Source: Pseudomonadota bacterium
GTDB taxonomy: Bacteria > Pseudomonadota > Gammaproteobacteria > Acidiferrobacterales > UBA6901
DNA length: 32,891 nt
Assembly (NCBI GenBank): GCA_027364845.1
Contig: DAHXOO010000027.1
Span: 1-32,891, forward strand
Direction of reading: 5' to 3'
Shown here: positions 15,647-23,755 of the stretch, in pieces
Position numbering within the stretch: the first letter of the stretch is position 1
Layout of the letters: every line of letters starts with the position of its first letter
Notes under the pieces: generated by a model
Seen by the model: only the letters and a program-made list of their open reading frames with translations
Database searches by the model: none
What the model was told of the DNA's origin: nothing
Program-made: the position numbers and the translations under genes

Positions 15647-16699
15647 ATGACTTTCAAAGTTCGCATAGAGCCGAGTGGCCACGAGTTCGCCGCCGAGGCC
15701 AATGAAACCATTTTAGAGGCTGCTTTGCGCAATGGTTTCAATCTCCCCTACAGTTGCCGCAACGGTGCCTGTGCTACCTGCAAGGGCAAGGTAATCACGG
15801 GTTCCGTCGACTATGGCGTGTATGAAGCCAAAGCGCTGACCGACGCGGAGAAGCTTGCCGGTATGGCGCTGTTCTGTCGCGCACGACCGCTTGCCGATGT
15901 GGTCATCGAAGTGCGTGAGGTCGGCGCGGCCCGGGGCATAACCATAAAGACGCTCCCATGCCGCGTGATCCGTATGGAGAAACTCGCGCACGACGTGATG
16001 GCGCTGTATCTGAAATTGCCTCAGAACGAGCGGTTGCAGTTTCTGGCAGGCCAGTATGTAGATGTCCTGCTACGCGACGGACGCCGTCGCAGCTTTTCGC
16101 TTGCCAACGCGCCGCATGACGACGAGGCGTTGCAGCTTCACATACGGTATTTATCGGGCGGGCATTTTTCCGAGCACGTTTTCACGCGAATGAAGGAAAA
16201 GGACCTGCTGCGCTTCCAGGGCCCACTGGGAACATTTTTCCTGCGCGAGGAAAGTGCGGACGGCGGGACGGATTCTCCTGCGATCGGCTGCCCTGTCGTG
16301 CTGATGGCCGGTGGCACCGGCTTTGCGCCCATCAAAGGTATCCTGGAACATGCATTCTACGTGGGCGTGCAGCGGCCGCTGCACCTGTACTGGGGCGCGC
16401 GTGCCAGGCGCGATCTTTATATGCATGCACTCGTCCAGTCCTGGGTCGAGGCCCACCCCAATTTCCGCTATACGCCAGTGCTTTCCGAACCGGGGCCGGA
16501 TGACTGCTGGAACGGCCGCTGCGGTTGGGTGCATGAGGCCGTGGCGCAGGACTACCCGGACCTGCGCGGCCATGAGATCTATGCCGGTGGCCCTCCGGCG
16601 ATGATAGAGGCAGGCAAACAGGCATTTGCGGCGTGTGGCCTGCCCGCTGAATGCCTGTTCTATGACTCCTTTGAGCGTGCGCACGACAATGTCATTTAG
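15647..16699 (+). CDS. ferredoxin-type flavin reductase (CDP-6-deoxyglucoseen reductase-like)
   Basis: A 350-residue electron-transfer protein with three modules. Residues 1-90 form a plant-type [2Fe-2S] ferredoxin with Cys37-x4-Cys42-x2-Cys45 and Cys77. Next comes a FAD-binding barrel with the RxFS motif RSFSLANAP at 148-156 (Ser-Phe in place of the usual Tyr). Last is an NAD(P)H-binding domain with AGGTGFAPIK at 221-230. This is the architecture of phenol hydroxylase and xylene oxygenase reductases and of the AscD-like proteins often labelled CDP-6-deoxy-delta-3,4-glucoseen reductase. No oxygenase or sugar gene is nearby, so the electron acceptor is unknown. The small lipoprotein gene follows by 26 bases. 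Confidence 0.92.
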   Translation: MTFKVRIEPSGHEFAAEANETILEAALRNGFNLPYSCRNGACATCKGKVITGSVDYGVYEAKALTDAEKLAGMALFCRARPLADVVIEVREVGAARGITIKTLPCRVIRMEKLAHDVMALYLKLPQNERLQFLAGQYVDVLLRDGRRRSFSLANAPHDDEALQLHIRYLSGGHFSEHVFTRMKEKDLLRFQGPLGTFFLREESADGGTDSPAIGCPVVLMAGGTGFAPIKGILEHAFYVGVQRPLHLYWGARARRDLYMHALVQSWVEAHPNFRYTPVLSEPGPDDCWNGRCGWVHEAVAQDYPDLRGHEIYAGGPPAMIEAGKQAFAACGLPAECLFYDSFERAHDNVI

Positions 16700-16725
16700 T
16701 GATTAGTGAAGGGGAGGACGGAGGC

Positions 16726-16974
16726 ATGCAGCGAAGCCGGTTCCGGAACGGAAGTATGCCAATGCTGCTGGCAGTGCTGGCGCTTGTGGGTGCGTGCGGA
16801 ACACACAGCACCCACACTCAGCACCCAGTCTTTCAGGGCGACATCAATGCCTTGACCAAGGCCCGGTCCATCGGGCCAATGCTGCAGCAGGAGGCTGCGC
16901 GCGAGCGGCACGAGATAAATCGTGAGACGGGCACCAAGCCGTCTCCCGGACAGGCGGCCCCATCCAGCCCGTGA
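16726..16974 (+). CDS. small lipoprotein
   Basis: An 82-residue protein starting at ATG 16726 after a very strong ribosome site (GGGGAGGACGGAGGC). The N-terminus has basic residues, a hydrophobic core (MPMLLAVLALVGAC) and a lipobox LVGAC, so the mature protein should start at that cysteine with an acyl anchor. The mature part is short, hydrophilic and rich in His, Gln, Glu and Arg, with no recognised domain. The region THSTHTQH may bind metal, which would fit the zinc-type exporter gene just downstream, but this is only suggestive. It is probably co-transcribed with its neighbours on the plus strand. Confidence 0.75.
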   Translation: MQRSRFRNGSMPMLLAVLALVGACGTHSTHTQHPVFQGDINALTKARSIGPMLQQEAARERHEINRETGTKPSPGQAAPSSP

Positions 16975-17025
16975 ACGCGCGGCCGGCAAGTGCGAACATC
17001 GCCTGGGGCGGAAGCGGAGCGAGTC

Positions 17026-17985
17026 ATGGCGCACCATCACGACGATAATCATGATCACCGAGGTGGCCATGACCATGCCGGGTTGGGTGGTCATCGCCAG
17101 CTGTGGTGGGTGCTACTGCTCACGCTCGGGTTCGCCGTGGTGGAGGTGCTCGGCGGTTTGTGGGCGCACTCACTCACCCTGCTGGGCGATGCCGGGCACA
17201 TGTTTTCCGACGCGGTTGCGCTGGGCATGGCGGCCACGGCTTCCTGGTTTGGCAGGCGCCCTCCATCGGCCCGGCACTCATACGGCCTGGCGCGGGCGGA
17301 GGTAGTCGCCGCTCTGCTGAACGGTCTTTTGATGCTGGTGGTGGTCGTCGCTATCGTGGTCGAGGCAATTCGCCGCTTCCGCGGGCCGCAGCCGGTTGCC
17401 GGTGCGCCGGTGATGGTGATCGCAGGTGCCGGCCTGCTGTTTAATGTGGCAGCGGCGATCATACTAAGCCGGGGTGAGCGAAGCCTCAACATGCGCGGCG
17501 CCCTGGTGCACGTGACTGGCGACCTGCTTGGATCGGTGGGTGCGCTGCTGTCGGGCGCGGTCATCTATTTTACCGGCTGGATGCCAATCGACCCTCTGCT
17601 TTCTATCCTGATCTGCGCACTGATTCTTTACTCCACCGTGCATCTGCTGCGGGAGGCATTGCATGTCCTGATGGAAGGCGTGCCGCCGGAGCTCGATCTC
17701 AACCGGGTCGGGCAGGCGCTTGCGCATGTGCCGGCCGTTGTTTCAGTGCACGATCTGCATATCTGGACGCTGGCATCCGGAGTACCGGCGCTTTCAGCGC
17801 ATGTGGTGATGAACGACCTGACTGTCTGGCCGAAGGTGCTGGCCGACATGCGCCAGCTGCTCGGCAAACGTTACCGTATCGAGCACGTCACGTTGCAGCC
17901 GGAGATCGCGCCCGCCTTCAGGGAAGTCCCGCTGCCTCCCGGTGCGAAGGTCTATCCGGTCAAGCCCGCAAACACCCGGCGTTGA
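17026..17985 (+). CDS. cation diffusion facilitator, zinc/cadmium type (CzcD/ZitB-like)
   Basis: A 319-residue CDF exporter. It opens with a His/Asp-rich cytoplasmic stretch (HHHDDNHDHRGGHDH). The transport site is the zinc-type pair: His58-x3-Asp62 in span 2 (DAGHMFSD) and His162-x3-Asp166 in span 5 (VHVTGD). Six membrane spans are followed by a cytoplasmic dimerisation domain from about residue 210 (HVLMEGVPPELD, then SVHDLHIWTLASG). It exchanges Zn2+ or Cd2+ for protons to protect the cytoplasm. I chose ATG 17026, with GGAG nine bases upstream, over a start twelve codons earlier. It converges with hemY, leaving only six bases between them. Confidence 0.94.
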   Translation: MAHHHDDNHDHRGGHDHAGLGGHRQLWWVLLLTLGFAVVEVLGGLWAHSLTLLGDAGHMFSDAVALGMAATASWFGRRPPSARHSYGLARAEVVAALLNGLLMLVVVVAIVVEAIRRFRGPQPVAGAPVMVIAGAGLLFNVAAAIILSRGERSLNMRGALVHVTGDLLGSVGALLSGAVIYFTGWMPIDPLLSILICALILYSTVHLLREALHVLMEGVPPELDLNRVGQALAHVPAVVSVHDLHIWTLASGVPALSAHVVMNDLTVWPKVLADMRQLLGKRYRIEHVTLQPEIAPAFREVPLPPGAKVYPVKPANTRR

Positions 17986-17991
17986 ACTCGC

Positions 17992-19260
17992 TCAGCCGCC
18001 GTTGTGGCTGAGGCTGCCTGGGTTTCCACGTCGTGAGCTGTATGGGTTCTCGGCGACTCTGCGGGCAACGGATCGGTCGCCGCCGCCGTACAGTTCCAGG
18101 GCGTGGCGGTAATATTCCAGCGCCTTCTCGTGTTCGCCGCGCTGCTCCAGCAGTCCGGCCAGTTCTTGATAGGCCTCCGCTGGACCTCGCAGCAATATGG
18201 ATTTTTCCAGGTATTCGCGCGCCTGATCGAGCAGTTTGCTGCGGGCTGCCAGGCGCCCGAGTGTCAGCAGCAGCACCGGGCTGTCGCTCTGGGTCGCAAG
18301 CCAGCCTTCGGCGGTTTCGAGCTGCGCCGCCGGATTGGTGCCCTGCGTCTGCCCGTACAGTCGTACGAGATCCTCGTTCCATCCATTGTTGATGGCAATT
18401 GCGAGAAGTCCTTCGGCCTCGTCCATCGCGCCCTGGGCTATGAGATGCCGGGCGTATATGGCGACCAGGTCGGGGTTGCGGCGCAGATGGTGGGGTATCG
18501 CATTCCACGCCTGCTTGAGCACGCTGGCTGCTCCGCTGGGTAGCGCAAGCATGAGCAGCTCGCGCCGTGCCTCGAGTTCCAGGGCGTCGATGTCAGGTGC
18601 CGTAAGGGCTTTATATTTGCGCAGCTCCGGGATGACATTGGCCAGGCTCTCCCAGTCGTGCAGTTCGCGGTAGGTCTGCGCCAGCAGTCCGAGTACCCGG
18701 GGGTGTTTGGGCTCCATCGTTCGCAGCTGCGAGAGCGTCGCGACCGCGCGCTCGTTTTGGTGAGCCAGAATCTGCAGCTGCGCTTGCGCCATGCCGGTCG
18801 CCAGGGCATGCTCCGGCGCGCTGCGGTGCGCAAGCGCGAGGTACTCGTCACGTTTTTCGGTGCTGCCCTGCGCCTGAGCTACGAATGCAGCGGCGAGGTA
18901 GTTGATGGATGACGTCTTGCTGTGACCAATATCGGCAAGCAGCTGCTTCTCCGCTTTTTCCCAGCTTCCCTCGCTCAGACTGATGAGGCCGTGTACCAGC
19001 GCCTCGCGCGCGCGCCCTGTCCGTTGCCGCTGGCGCCACTGGGTCACGTCGCGGGGGGTGTTCCAAAGCCTGATGGAGGCACGCACCACGAAATAAACTG
19101 CGCCAAAGCCCAATATCAGCGAGACGGCGAAGACCGTGAGTGGCATCTCCATACTCCATGGCGCACGCGCGATCAGCACATAGCCCGGATCATGCATGAC
19201 CGCCAATGCCAGTGTCACGGACGCGAACAGCACCACCAGCATGAAGATCAGGAATTTCAT
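17992..19260 (-). CDS. hemY: HemY, TPR-containing inner-membrane protein
   Basis: A 422-residue HemY of the proteobacterial type, not the protoporphyrinogen oxidase also called HemY in Bacillus. Two N-terminal membrane spans (FLIFMLVVLFASVTLALAVM and PLTVFAVSLILGFGAVYFVV) are followed by the HemY_N region (SIRLWNTPRDVTQWRQRQ) and tetratricopeptide repeats that recur to the C-terminus (for example AEAYQELAGLLEQRGEHEKA). It is thought to organise late haem-synthesis enzymes at the membrane; its exact biochemical role is unsettled. Its start overlaps the hemX stop by four bases, so it is the last gene of hemC-hemD-hemX-hemY. Confidence 0.93.
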   Translation of the reverse strand: MKFLIFMLVVLFASVTLALAVMHDPGYVLIARAPWSMEMPLTVFAVSLILGFGAVYFVVRASIRLWNTPRDVTQWRQRQRTGRAREALVHGLISLSEGSWEKAEKQLLADIGHSKTSSINYLAAAFVAQAQGSTEKRDEYLALAHRSAPEHALATGMAQAQLQILAHQNERAVATLSQLRTMEPKHPRVLGLLAQTYRELHDWESLANVIPELRKYKALTAPDIDALELEARRELLMLALPSGAASVLKQAWNAIPHHLRRNPDLVAIYARHLIAQGAMDEAEGLLAIAINNGWNEDLVRLYGQTQGTNPAAQLETAEGWLATQSDSPVLLLTLGRLAARSKLLDQAREYLEKSILLRGPAEAYQELAGLLEQRGEHEKALEYYRHALELYGGGDRSVARRVAENPYSSRRGNPGSLSHNGG

Positions 19261-20282
19261 GGATTTCCCCCGGTCCGTCGGATTCGCCGCAGCAGCTCGA
19301 GTGACCCGGATATATCCGGCAGTTTGCTGCGGAATGGGGAGTTGAGCATTTGACCAAGATCAGTTTCCGCGGCTTGCACCGATGTCGCCGAGCTGTCGAA
19401 GTAATCCTTGATCCAGCGGCGCGCCGCAGTCACATCCTGATCGAAAACCGCGGCATTGCCCTGAAGCAACGCCGTCTGCGCGCCGTAGAGCATGAGGCGC
19501 AGATTCTGGCGCAGAAAGTACTTCTCATCCGGCGGCAGCAGTGGCATGCGCAGATTGCTGGTGCGCCTGATGCGCACCAAGCTGATGAGGTCGTGCCACA
19601 TGGTCTGGACCTGGGAGCGCTGCGTGGCCGGTGTCGGCGTGGGTCGGGCAATGGAGTGTGAGTTGGCGGCTAGCGGGAGACCGTCGAGATGTTGGGCTAG
19701 GTCTCCAAGACGAAGCGCCATGCCGGAGACATCGACGCGGCCAAGAGATTCGAGTCTTCCGATTTCGCCCGCCAGAGCGCGCCGCACTGGGAAATAACGC
19801 GGGTCGGCAAGCTGATTCAGATCCTGGTCTGCGGCGCGCAACGCAGCGAGTGCCAGCTCGACATTGTGTGACAGCTGCAGCCGGTGGTTGGCGATCACCA
19901 GCAGCTGCTCGGTTTCCGCGAGCAGCCATTTCCGACGGCCTTTGCCGAACTCGTTGGTAACCTTCTCCAGCGCAGCTTGCAGGGTGTCCTGGTTTTGCTT
20001 GAGTGCGATCAATTGCTGGGTCATGGCCGCGATTGCGCCCTGCGATTTTGCACTCTGTTCAGCGAGGTGTTCCAGGCCGCTCGATACGCTGGCACTGTAA
20101 AGGCCGCGCCGGGTGATCAATGTATAACCGAGATAAGCGCTAACGAGCAGCGCCACGATCGCGAGAATCAGGGCAAGGCCGCCCGATACCGACCTGGCGC
20201 GGCTGCGTTGGGCGGTATGTGTCTTCGGCGATTCAGTGGTGCTTGCGCCTGGTGTCCGAGTGTCGGGGTCCTTGTTTGTCAT
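19257..20282 (-). CDS. hemX: HemX, membrane protein of the hem operon
   Basis: A 341-residue protein with a Pro/Ser/Thr-rich cytoplasmic start, one membrane helix (GLALILAIVALLVSAYLGYTL) and a long coiled-coil-like periplasmic part (EQSAKSQGAIAAMTQQLIALKQNQ region) followed by a helical domain. Databases often label HemX uroporphyrinogen-III C-methyltransferase, but it lacks the SAM-binding motifs of that enzyme, and the label should not be copied. The precise function is unknown; it always travels with hemD and hemY. It starts 82 bases after hemD, the gap holding a strong palindrome that could adjust hemX-hemY expression relative to hemCD. Confidence 0.92.
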   Translation of the reverse strand: MTNKDPDTRTPGASTTESPKTHTAQRSRARSVSGGLALILAIVALLVSAYLGYTLITRRGLYSASVSSGLEHLAEQSAKSQGAIAAMTQQLIALKQNQDTLQAALEKVTNEFGKGRRKWLLAETEQLLVIANHRLQLSHNVELALAALRAADQDLNQLADPRYFPVRRALAGEIGRLESLGRVDVSGMALRLGDLAQHLDGLPLAANSHSIARPTPTPATQRSQVQTMWHDLISLVRIRRTSNLRMPLLPPDEKYFLRQNLRLMLYGAQTALLQGNAAVFDQDVTAARRWIKDYFDSSATSVQAAETDLGQMLNSPFRSKLPDISGSLELLRRIRRTGGNP

Positions 20283-20330
20283 TGTTCACCGGCAGTGCTG
20301 TTCTTCATCGGCCTGATGCTCCCGGATATT

Positions 20331-20350
20331 CCAGGTACCCAGGTACCTGG
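20331..20350. repeat. perfect palindrome between hemD and hemX
   Basis: CCAGGTACC and GGTACCTGG lie either side of two bases. As RNA it folds into an eight-pair stem with a four-base loop. It lies 15 bases after the hemD stop and 48 before the hemX start on the minus strand. No T-run follows, so attenuation, processing or a protein operator are all possible. Confidence 0.5.
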
Positions 20351-20364
20351 CGGCTGAATCGGGA

Positions 20365-21162
20365 TTATAGGGGTTTTTGCGCCGCCCGCCATGCTTTGAT
20401 CGTTTCGACTATGGCTTCGTCGCTTGCCTGTGCCGCGACGAGGGGCTCAGTCTTGAATCCAAGCTCGCGACAGGCGGCGGCTGTGCGTTCACTCACCACG
20501 ACGACCGGTGTCTTCACCAACCACTGCTGGCCTAGTTTGCCGACCAAGTCGTAGAGATTGCGCAGCGCCTGGGTGCTGGTGACGATTACGATATCAATGC
20601 CGCCGCGCGCCCAGCGACGCATGAGCGGGGCCGTGTCCACGCGCGGCATTCCACGCCGGTAGCACTCCGCATATTCGACGTGCGCCCCCCGCCGGTGCAG
20701 AGTTTCCCCGAGCACCTCGCGCCCGCCGTCGCCGCGGAAGATGACGATATGCCAGCCAGCGACCTGTGCCAGCGCGGGCATCCCGAGCAGTGCTTCGCTG
20801 TCAAATTTGCCGGCCGGAGCAATCACGTTCTCGCAGCCGAAGTGCCCGAGCTCGCGCGCCGAGCCGCGCCCGACACAGGCCAGCTTCAGACGCGCGGGCA
20901 GCGGGCGGTGCGAACGGATGACGTTCATGGCCTTGTTCACGGCGTTCGGGCTGATGAAAACCGCCAGGTCGAAATCCTCCAGCCGGTCTACGATCCGCAG
21001 CAGCGCATCGCTATCTTCCGGGTCCAATATCTCCAGCACCGGGAAGCGCACTGCTTCCCCGCCACAGCGTTCTATGATTGCTGCCAGCGCGTCGGCCTGC
21101 GGTGCCGGGCGCGTGACTAGCACCGTCGTTTGGTCGAGAGGTCCTTTTTCAGGCGCGTCCAT
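20365..21162 (-). CDS. hemD: uroporphyrinogen-III synthase
   Basis: A 265-residue HemD with the typical weakly conserved two-domain pattern: [18 protein letters not shown] at the start, [15 protein letters not shown] in the first domain, and [19 protein letters not shown] in the second. It closes hydroxymethylbilane with inversion of ring D to give uroporphyrinogen III, the branch point to haem, sirohaem and cobalamin. I chose ATG 21162 because the conserved sequence begins there and it overlaps the hemC stop by only 14 bases; an in-frame start at 21264 would extend far into hemC. It is translationally coupled to hemC. Confidence 0.94.
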   Translation of the reverse strand: MDAPEKGPLDQTTVLVTRPAPQADALAAIIERCGGEAVRFPVLEILDPEDSDALLRIVDRLEDFDLAVFISPNAVNKAMNVIRSHRPLPARLKLACVGRGSARELGHFGCENVIAPAGKFDSEALLGMPALAQVAGWHIVIFRGDGGREVLGETLHRRGAHVEYAECYRRGMPRVDTAPLMRRWARGGIDIVIVTSTQALRNLYDLVGKLGQQWLVKTPVVVVSERTAAACRELGFKTEPLVAAQASDEAIVETIKAWRAAQKPL

Positions 21163-22093
21163 AGGCGTAATCGAGAAGTGCTCGGGCACCGCGCGCGAGC
21201 AGGTCGTCCGCGAGCGCAATTCCCAGCGCTTCGGCGTCACCGGCGGGACCGCGTATCTCGCCACGAATGATGTGGCTTCCGTCCGGTGCGCCCACTAATC
21301 CGCGCAGATGCAGGGTGCCATTGGCGAGTTCGGCATATCCCCCAATGGGGACCTGGCAGCCGCCCTCGAGACGAGCGTTCATCGCACGTTCGGCGCGTAC
21401 CCGCAGTGCCGTGGCGGGATGGTTCAGCGCAGCGATCAGCTCATTGAGCCCAGTATCGTCGGCGCGGCATTCGATGCAGATCGCGCCCTGACCGACCGCA
21501 GGCAGGCTGTCTCCTGGCTCCATACAGGCACGTATGCGTGTGGCGAGGTCGAGCCGCCTGAGCCCGGCGGCGGCCAGGATGATCGCGTCGTAATCGTCGC
21601 CGTCGAGCCTAGCAAGGCGCGAGTTGACGTTTCCACGCAGATCCAACACCTGAAGTCGTGGATGCGCTGCCCGCAACTGGCATTGGCGGCGCAGGCTGGA
21701 CGTTCCCACGCGCCCCCCCTCTGGTAGCGCAGCGATATTGGGGTAACGGTTGGAGACAAAGGCGTCGCGCGGGTCTTCACGCTCGCAGATTACCGGAATG
21801 TGCAGGCCCGCCGGCAGGGTTGCCGTCACGTCTTTTAGGGAATGAACTGCCAGGTCGATGCGTCTATCCATCAGACCCAGCTCCAGTTCCTTAACGAAAA
21901 GACCCTTTCCACCCACTTTGGCAAGAGGGCTGTCGAGCACCTTGTCTCCTTGGGTGGTCATTTTGACCAGCTCGATTTTCAGGCTGGGGCAGTACGCGAG
22001 CAGTTGCGCGCGGACATGTTCGGCCTGCCACAGAGCAAGTTGGCTCTTGCGGGTGCCGATGCGTATGGTTTTCAAAGCGGGGACAGGATGCAT
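21149..22093 (-). CDS. hemC: hydroxymethylbilane synthase (porphobilinogen deaminase)
   Basis: A 314-residue HemC. The start [18 protein letters not shown], the catalytic Asp88 in VHSLKDV, the Arg-rich loop [11 protein letters not shown] (130-140) and Cys246 in [14 protein letters not shown], which carries the dipyrromethane cofactor, are all present. It joins four porphobilinogen units into hydroxymethylbilane. It is first of hemC-D-X-Y. In Pseudomonas the same cluster lies right after algR; here the thioredoxin-like gene, on the opposite strand, is inserted between hemC and algR. The intergenic space of 109 bases to that divergent gene must hold both promoters. Confidence 0.97.
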   Translation of the reverse strand: MHPVPALKTIRIGTRKSQLALWQAEHVRAQLLAYCPSLKIELVKMTTQGDKVLDSPLAKVGGKGLFVKELELGLMDRRIDLAVHSLKDVTATLPAGLHIPVICEREDPRDAFVSNRYPNIAALPEGGRVGTSSLRRQCQLRAAHPRLQVLDLRGNVNSRLARLDGDDYDAIILAAAGLRRLDLATRIRACMEPGDSLPAVGQGAICIECRADDTGLNELIAALNHPATALRVRAERAMNARLEGGCQVPIGGYAELANGTLHLRGLVGAPDGSHIIRGEIRGPAGDAEALGIALADDLLARGARALLDYAYGRA

Positions 22094-22202
22094 GAAAACG
22101 GTGAAACCGGAAGTCGAGCGGGATGCTAATCCTAAATCAAATCAGGCTGGGAATCATCCTGACGACCTCTATGGCGCCGCGGCTACTCGTCGGAGGCGTT
22201 CC

Positions 22203-22706
22203 ATGAGAAGGCACGTGTGCGCGTCGATTCTGTTCCTGTCGCTTGTCGTGCCTCTCGCTGCCGCTGGTCTGCCGACGGCAAGGAATCTGCAGGCTGATGC
22301 CCGGCAGGCCGCGCGCGAGCGGTTACCGGTGCTCATGTTTTTCTATGCCAACTCGTGCGCTTATTGCAAGGAAGTGGAAAATCTTTATTTGGAGCCCATG
22401 TATGCGGATGCGGTCTACCGCAAAAAGGTCATCATCCGCGAGGTCAATATCGGAAGTAAGCGTGCGCTGCGCGATTTTTCCGGCAGGATGACCAGCGATG
22501 TGGCGTTTGCCCGGCGTTATGGGGTGTCCCTGACACCGACGATCAAACTGCTCGATGCACATGGCCGCGAACTCGTCCCGCCCCTGGTAGGTGTAGGCAA
22601 TCCCGATTTTTATGGCAGTTACTTGGATGCCGCCATTGCCGCAGCAGGGAACAAACTGCACGAAGGCGCAACTCTGCGCCCAGCCGCCTTCGTGCGTGTG
22701 CCCTGA
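22203..22706 (+). CDS. periplasmic thioredoxin-fold protein
   Basis: A 167-residue secreted protein starting at ATG 22203, preceded by GGAGG six bases upstream. Residues 1-21 form a signal peptide (RRHVCASILFLSLVVPLAAA). The mature part is a thioredoxin fold with the redox motif Cys52-Ala-Tyr-Cys55 after PVLMFFYANS and the cis-proline at Pro112 in LTPTIKLLD. The set FYANSCAYCKEVE and the length resemble SoxW/thioredoxin-related thiol reductases that deliver electrons in the periplasm, for example to cytochrome c maturation or sulfur-metabolising proteins. No partner gene adjoins it. It is inserted between hemC and algR, facing away from hemC and converging on algR. Confidence 0.85.
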   Translation: MRRHVCASILFLSLVVPLAAAGLPTARNLQADARQAARERLPVLMFFYANSCAYCKEVENLYLEPMYADAVYRKKVIIREVNIGSKRALRDFSGRMTSDVAFARRYGVSLTPTIKLLDAHGRELVPPLVGVGNPDFYGSYLDAAIAAAGNKLHEGATLRPAAFVRVP

Positions 22707-22732
22707 CCTTTGCGGTGATCGTAAGGCAGCGA

Positions 22733-23467
22733 TTAATTGCGTGCCCAGCGCCGAACCGACGCGGCATGGCGCCGGCTGACATCTAGCTTCCGGTCCAGAC
22801 CGTTCAGGCTGACCTGCCAGGTGCCTGTAGGGCTCTTTTCAATCCCTTTAATGTAGCCGGTGGCGACCAACGCATTGCGGTGAATCCGCAGGAACGCCCG
22901 GTCGCCAAACTCCTTCTCCAGGTTGACCAGCGAGTCCTCGATCAGGTGCTCCTCGGAGGGGGTGCGTACTGTTACATACTTGCTGTCTGCCATGAAATAG
23001 AGGATATCCTGAACCGGTACCAACCGGATGTTGCCGCGCAGGTGCACGCTGATGTGGGTGCGTGCGCTCGGCTGCTCCTGTGCCTGGTTAATCTGTTGCA
23101 GCTGCTTGAGCGTAAGCTTGTGCGCCTTCTCAAGCGCCGCGGCAAGCCGATCCTTGCGGATCGGTTTGAGTAGGTAGTCCACGGCATTCACCTCGAACGC
23201 ATGCAGCGCGTGCTGGTCGTAGGCGGTCGTGAAAATGACGCTCGGCGGATTTTCCAGCCCCATCAGGTGCATCGCTGCTTCGAGCCCATCCATGCCGGGC
23301 ATGCGGATATCCATCAGCAGTACATCCGGTTTCAGCTCAGCGGCCCTTTCCACGGCCTCGTTGCCATTCATCGCCTCGCCGACGACAGTATGGCCTCCGA
23401 TCTCAATCAGCAGTTCGCGCAAACGGTCGCGCGCCAGCTTCTCGTCGTCAACAATCAACACCCTCAT
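22733..23467 (-). CDS. algR: LytTR response regulator, AlgR-like
   Basis: A 244-residue regulator. The receiver domain has acidic pair Asp7/Asp8, phospho-acceptor Asp53 (LLMDIRMPGMDG) and the switch residues around FTTAYDQHALHAFEVNAVDYLLKPI. The DNA-binding LytTR domain spans about 138-244 (ISVHLRGNIRLVPVQDILYF, then LRIHRNALVA). AlgR in Pseudomonas controls alginate, type IV pili and virulence with the kinase FimS/AlgZ. Position beside algZ, hemC and argH supports the same family, though the targets here are unknown and likely include twitching motility. A consensus GGAGGT precedes ATG 23467. Unlike the usual overlap, 288 bases separate it from algZ. Confidence 0.92.
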   Translation of the reverse strand: MRVLIVDDEKLARDRLRELLIEIGGHTVVGEAMNGNEAVERAAELKPDVLLMDIRMPGMDGLEAAMHLMGLENPPSVIFTTAYDQHALHAFEVNAVDYLLKPIRKDRLAAALEKAHKLTLKQLQQINQAQEQPSARTHISVHLRGNIRLVPVQDILYFMADSKYVTVRTPSEEHLIEDSLVNLEKEFGDRAFLRIHRNALVATGYIKGIEKSPTGTWQVSLNGLDRKLDVSRRHAASVRRWARN

Positions 23468-23755
23468 AGATTACCTCCGCGTGTCGGCAGGGCGAGGCCA
23501 CGGCACGCCGGGCTTCAACCCCTGATCAACTTCCGCTTTGATGACCTTGCCATAGTGGCTTCAAGTCACCGGTGATCGCTGATTGCCGCGCAACCCGGCT
23601 GTGATCCAGACACGGTCGGCTCAGAGCGGGATCAGCGAGATGTACAGGGAGACGACGTTTTCAGTCGCGCTTTCCGGCTCCAGCCAGTCCCTTGTATGGA
23701 CTGCACGATGCACGGACCGAGCCACCCATGACATCGTAGCGGATCCGGCGTCGCC

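Noticed and set aside
15339-15650. Plus-strand frame with faint resemblance to an EtfA N-terminal domain
   Set aside because: There is no ribosome site, no FAD-binding domain follows, and it ends on the start of the flavin reductase gene. The similarity is too weak.
19257-20282. Labelling HemX as uroporphyrinogen-III C-methyltransferase
   Set aside because: No SAM-binding or methyltransferase motif is present; the protein is a membrane-anchored coiled-coil protein.
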